From an uncultured Eubacteriaceae bacterium (GTDB lineage Bacteria; Bacillota; Clostridia; Eubacteriales; Anaerofustaceae), in assembly GCA_947058225.1 (NCBI GenBank), contig CAMSGF010000043.1, forward strand, positions 1 through 6,641: 6,641 nucleotides of DNA. The letters run 5' to 3'. Below are positions 6,613 to 6,641 of the stretch, one piece after another. Position 1 is the first letter of the stretch. Each line of letters begins with the position of its first letter. A program made the position numbers and the translations under genes. Under the pieces are notes generated by a model. The model was not told the origin of the DNA and ran no database searches. It saw only the letters and a program-made list of their open reading frames with translations.

Positions 6613-6637
6613 GCCGAGTGAATGTGAAAGACTTGGC
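6613..6637 (+). other. Short hairpin after the stop codon
   Basis: GCCGAGT (6613-6619) can pair with ACTTGGC (6631-6637), seven pairs with one G-U, around an 11-base loop. It lies 8 bases after the stop codon, where a terminator would be, but the window ends four bases later and no T tract is visible. Chance is a real alternative. Confidence 0.25.
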
Positions 6638-6641
6638 ATTG

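Noticed and set aside
1..6641. CRISPR array, insertion sequence, tRNA or phage attachment site
   Set aside because: I saw no regularly spaced direct repeats, no transposase motifs or paired terminal inverted repeats, and no cloverleaf with CCA or a T-arm on either strand.

Overview
The window is AT-rich throughout apart from its first ~60 bases. Codon use, Shine-Dalgarno sites and gene content point to a low-GC Gram-positive anaerobe of the Firmicutes (Clostridia-like). This rests on composition and families only; no taxon is claimed.

Layout. Bases 1-60 are a GC-rich fragment of 23S rRNA on the minus strand, cut off abruptly. A promoter (146-174) then drives a plus-strand cell-envelope acylation cassette: an AMP-forming acyl-activating ligase (213-1709), an acyl carrier protein (1712-1942), a 227-base gap holding a long imperfect hairpin, an MBOAT O-acyltransferase (2170-3768) and a DltD-like SGNH-fold membrane protein (3779-4852). 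A strong intrinsic terminator closes the cassette (4854-4880). After about 195 bases with no convincing gene, a second promoter (5076-5104) drives a gene for a secreted protein with an acidic N-terminal stretch and alternating beta-rich repeats (5163-6605). That frame stops part-way through its fourth repeat, 36 bases before the window ends.

How the genes work together. The four-gene cassette parallels the dlt system for D-alanylation of teichoic acids: activation of an acid by ATP, loading on a carrier protein, transfer across the membrane by an MBOAT protein, and delivery to an extracellular polymer by a DltD-like protein. It differs from canonical dlt in gene order (A-C-B-D rather than A-B-C-D), in a ligase without the FDxS-type aspartate motif of amino-acid adenylating enzymes, in a larger AlgI-like MBOAT, and in the lack of a separate dltX. 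A DltX-like ending (FIYQQF) is instead present at the C-terminus of the MBOAT protein. The best reading is an operon that O-acylates a cell-surface polymer with a group that need not be D-alanine. The acyl group and the polymer cannot be read from sequence.

Caution. Both window ends look foreign to the rest: a 23S fragment on the left that breaks at the presumed tip of helix 45, and a frame break in mid-domain on the right. If the window is a whole contig, both ends may be assembly artefacts.
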